Shown: in pieces, positions 29,851 through 30,444 of the stretch | Position numbering within the stretch: the first letter of the stretch is position 1 | How the letters are laid out: the number at the start of each line of letters is the position of its first letter | Origin: DATBAK01 sp036787815 | Lineage (GTDB): Bacteria > Actinomycetota > Acidimicrobiia > IMCC26256 > PALSA-610 | Direction: 5' to 3' | Assembly: GCA_036787815.1 (NCBI GenBank) | Contig: DAIQOP010000008.1 | Coordinates: 1-30,444 of the forward strand | Length of the DNA: 30,444 nt | Translations under genes and position numbers: made by a program | The notes under the pieces: generated by a model | Databases searched by the model: none | What the model was told of the DNA's origin: nothing | The model's input: the letters and a program-made list of their open reading frames with translations, nothing else

Positions 29851-30261
29851 TCAACTGACGGCGCCAGCGATCGGCAGATCCTCAGAGCGCGTGCCGCCTC
29901 GCTTGTCGAGAACCCACCGAGTCCACTCGGTTCCATCCCACCACCGCAGTGGATGACGACCAGATGGGTCGTCGATCCAACCCTCAGTGGTCCCGGCCGG
30001 CAGCGGTGCCAAGGCGAGAAGCTGACTCCCGCAGTGCGGACACACCTTCGCGGCCGGGAGGATCGCCTCGGCGCAGAACGGGCAGGGTTGCCTGCCTTGC
30101 GCTTTCGGTGTCGGCGAAAGGAACAGGGCGAACGCGACACCCAGCCAACTCAACAGCAGGCCGAGCATGAAGCCCGCGCCCGCCTTTCCCTTCGCGCCGC
30201 CGATCATCCATGCGAGGACGACCGATGTCCCGTAGATCGCGAGATATGCACCCATCGTCAC
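29851..30261 (-). CDS. Zinc-ribbon membrane protein with C-terminal DUF2510-like domain
   Basis: This 136-residue protein has two hydrophobic segments at about residues 6-22 and 30-49, a zinc ribbon with Cys60/Cys63 (CPFC) and Cys74/Cys77 (CPHC), and a C-terminal GWIDDPSGRHPLRWWDGTEWTRWV that matches the DUF2510 pattern (GWYxDPxGxxxxRxWDGxxWT). The ribbon and the C-terminal domain would be on the same, probably cytosolic, side. The role is unknown; such proteins are common small membrane proteins in actinobacteria. The start could be GTG 30261 or ATG 30255; both lie inside a 21-bp palindrome. It converges on the 223-residue gene. Confidence 0.75.
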   Translation of the reverse strand: MTMGAYLAIYGTSVVLAWMIGGAKGKAGAGFMLGLLLSWLGVAFALFLSPTPKAQGRQPCPFCAEAILPAAKVCPHCGSQLLALAPLPAGTTEGWIDDPSGRHPLRWWDGTEWTRWVLDKRGGTRSEDLPIAGAVS

Positions 30262-30269
30262 GATGGGTG
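30249..30269. promoter_or_regulatory. 21-bp perfect palindrome over the start codon of the zinc-ribbon gene
   Basis: CACCCATCGT (30249-30258), a central C, and ACGATGGGTG (30260-30269) are perfectly symmetric. The palindrome covers both candidate start codons. It could be an operator or, in mRNA, a hairpin hiding the start. Confidence 0.6.
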
Positions 30270-30444
30270 TCGAGCGTCAGTTCTACCCCCTCGATTCGCT
30301 GGGAAGTCGCTCAGGGGCGCTAGAGGCCCTGCAGTCGTAGGCGGGCCTCTCGGGTCCATCGACCTAGGTCCCCGGCCGGCTCAGGTACGGGCGGGCACCC
30401 GAGCCAGACCGAGAACTGGCTATTGCAACCCGATCTCCCGCCCG
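30270..30444. other. Right-edge stretch without a supported gene
   Basis: No convincing gene is visible to the window edge. It contains an inverted repeat, AGAGGCCC (30322-30329) and GGGCCTCT (30343-30350), around a 13-base spacer, which may be a terminator for a gene outside the window. Confidence 0.4.

Noticed and set aside
30263..30340. A 25-codon plus-strand frame beginning inside the 21-bp palindrome
   Set aside because: There is no Shine-Dalgarno or promoter, and its start is part of the palindrome.
30324..30444. Minus-strand frame open to the right edge, about 40 codons
   Set aside because: No recognisable motif and no start inside the window. It cannot be told from a chance frame.

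Overview
The window is high-GC DNA with dense, short-gapped genes, frequent GTG starts and Shine-Dalgarno sites of the GGAGG type. It carries an LLM-class F420-dependent oxidoreductase, a Ddn-type F420 nitroreductase, a [3Fe-4S]-type ferredoxin, a DUF2510-like protein and a cytochrome P450. This combination points to an actinobacterium (Actinomycetota). Membership of Acidimicrobiia is a guess and is not demonstrated here.

Layout. 1-3.1 kb: the N-terminal part of an F420 oxidoreductase, a secreted glycoside hydrolase, an adenylate-kinase-like NMP kinase and a CxxCH lipoprotein. 3.1-9.3 kb: a Nudix hydrolase divergent from an adenosine/adenine-deaminase-family enzyme, a class III nucleotide cyclase, a membrane-bound GGDEF-EAL protein, a pirin and an F420 nitroreductase. 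9.4-18.4 kb: a sensor kinase/response regulator pair divergent from an eight-gene operon for flavin-based electron transfer across the membrane. 18.4-22.2 kb: a small acidic protein, a large polytopic membrane protein with hydrolase motifs at both ends, and a His-rich CDF metal transporter. 22.2-24.8 kb: a GGDEF remnant, a small two-helix membrane protein, a 54-residue stand-alone ANTAR protein, tRNA-Gly(GCC), a hemerythrin and a glutathione peroxidase. 24.8-28.6 kb: a P450, a secreted protein with two internal repeats, an SDR and an exported hypothetical protein. 28.6 kb to the end: tRNA-Val(GAC) followed by an accessory-looking segment with a mini HTH regulator, a divergent 223-residue beta-rich protein and a zinc-ribbon/DUF2510 membrane protein.

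The main system is the block at 11753-18359: a Pro/Thr/Gln-rich membrane-anchored peptide, a divergent ApbE, a ferric-reductase-like heme b membrane protein with an extracytoplasmic domain, a NuoF-like NADH dehydrogenase module, a ferredoxin, a ferric-reductase/FNR fusion, an exported FMN_bind protein with a flavinylation motif, and a canonical ApbE. Most of its genes overlap by 1-4 bases or nearly abut. A reasonable model is NADH to NuoF-like protein to ferredoxin to heme/FAD membrane proteins to covalent FMN outside the cytoplasm, controlled by the adjacent two-component system.

Two window-wide regulatory patterns stand out. Five genes have a TANNNT -10 box ending 6-7 bases before the start codon, which predicts leaderless mRNAs. 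Three terminator-like hairpins, two of them directly after tRNA genes, carry a UUCG tetraloop on the relevant strand and have no U-tract. Nothing here was checked by database search. Family names come from motifs read in the translations.
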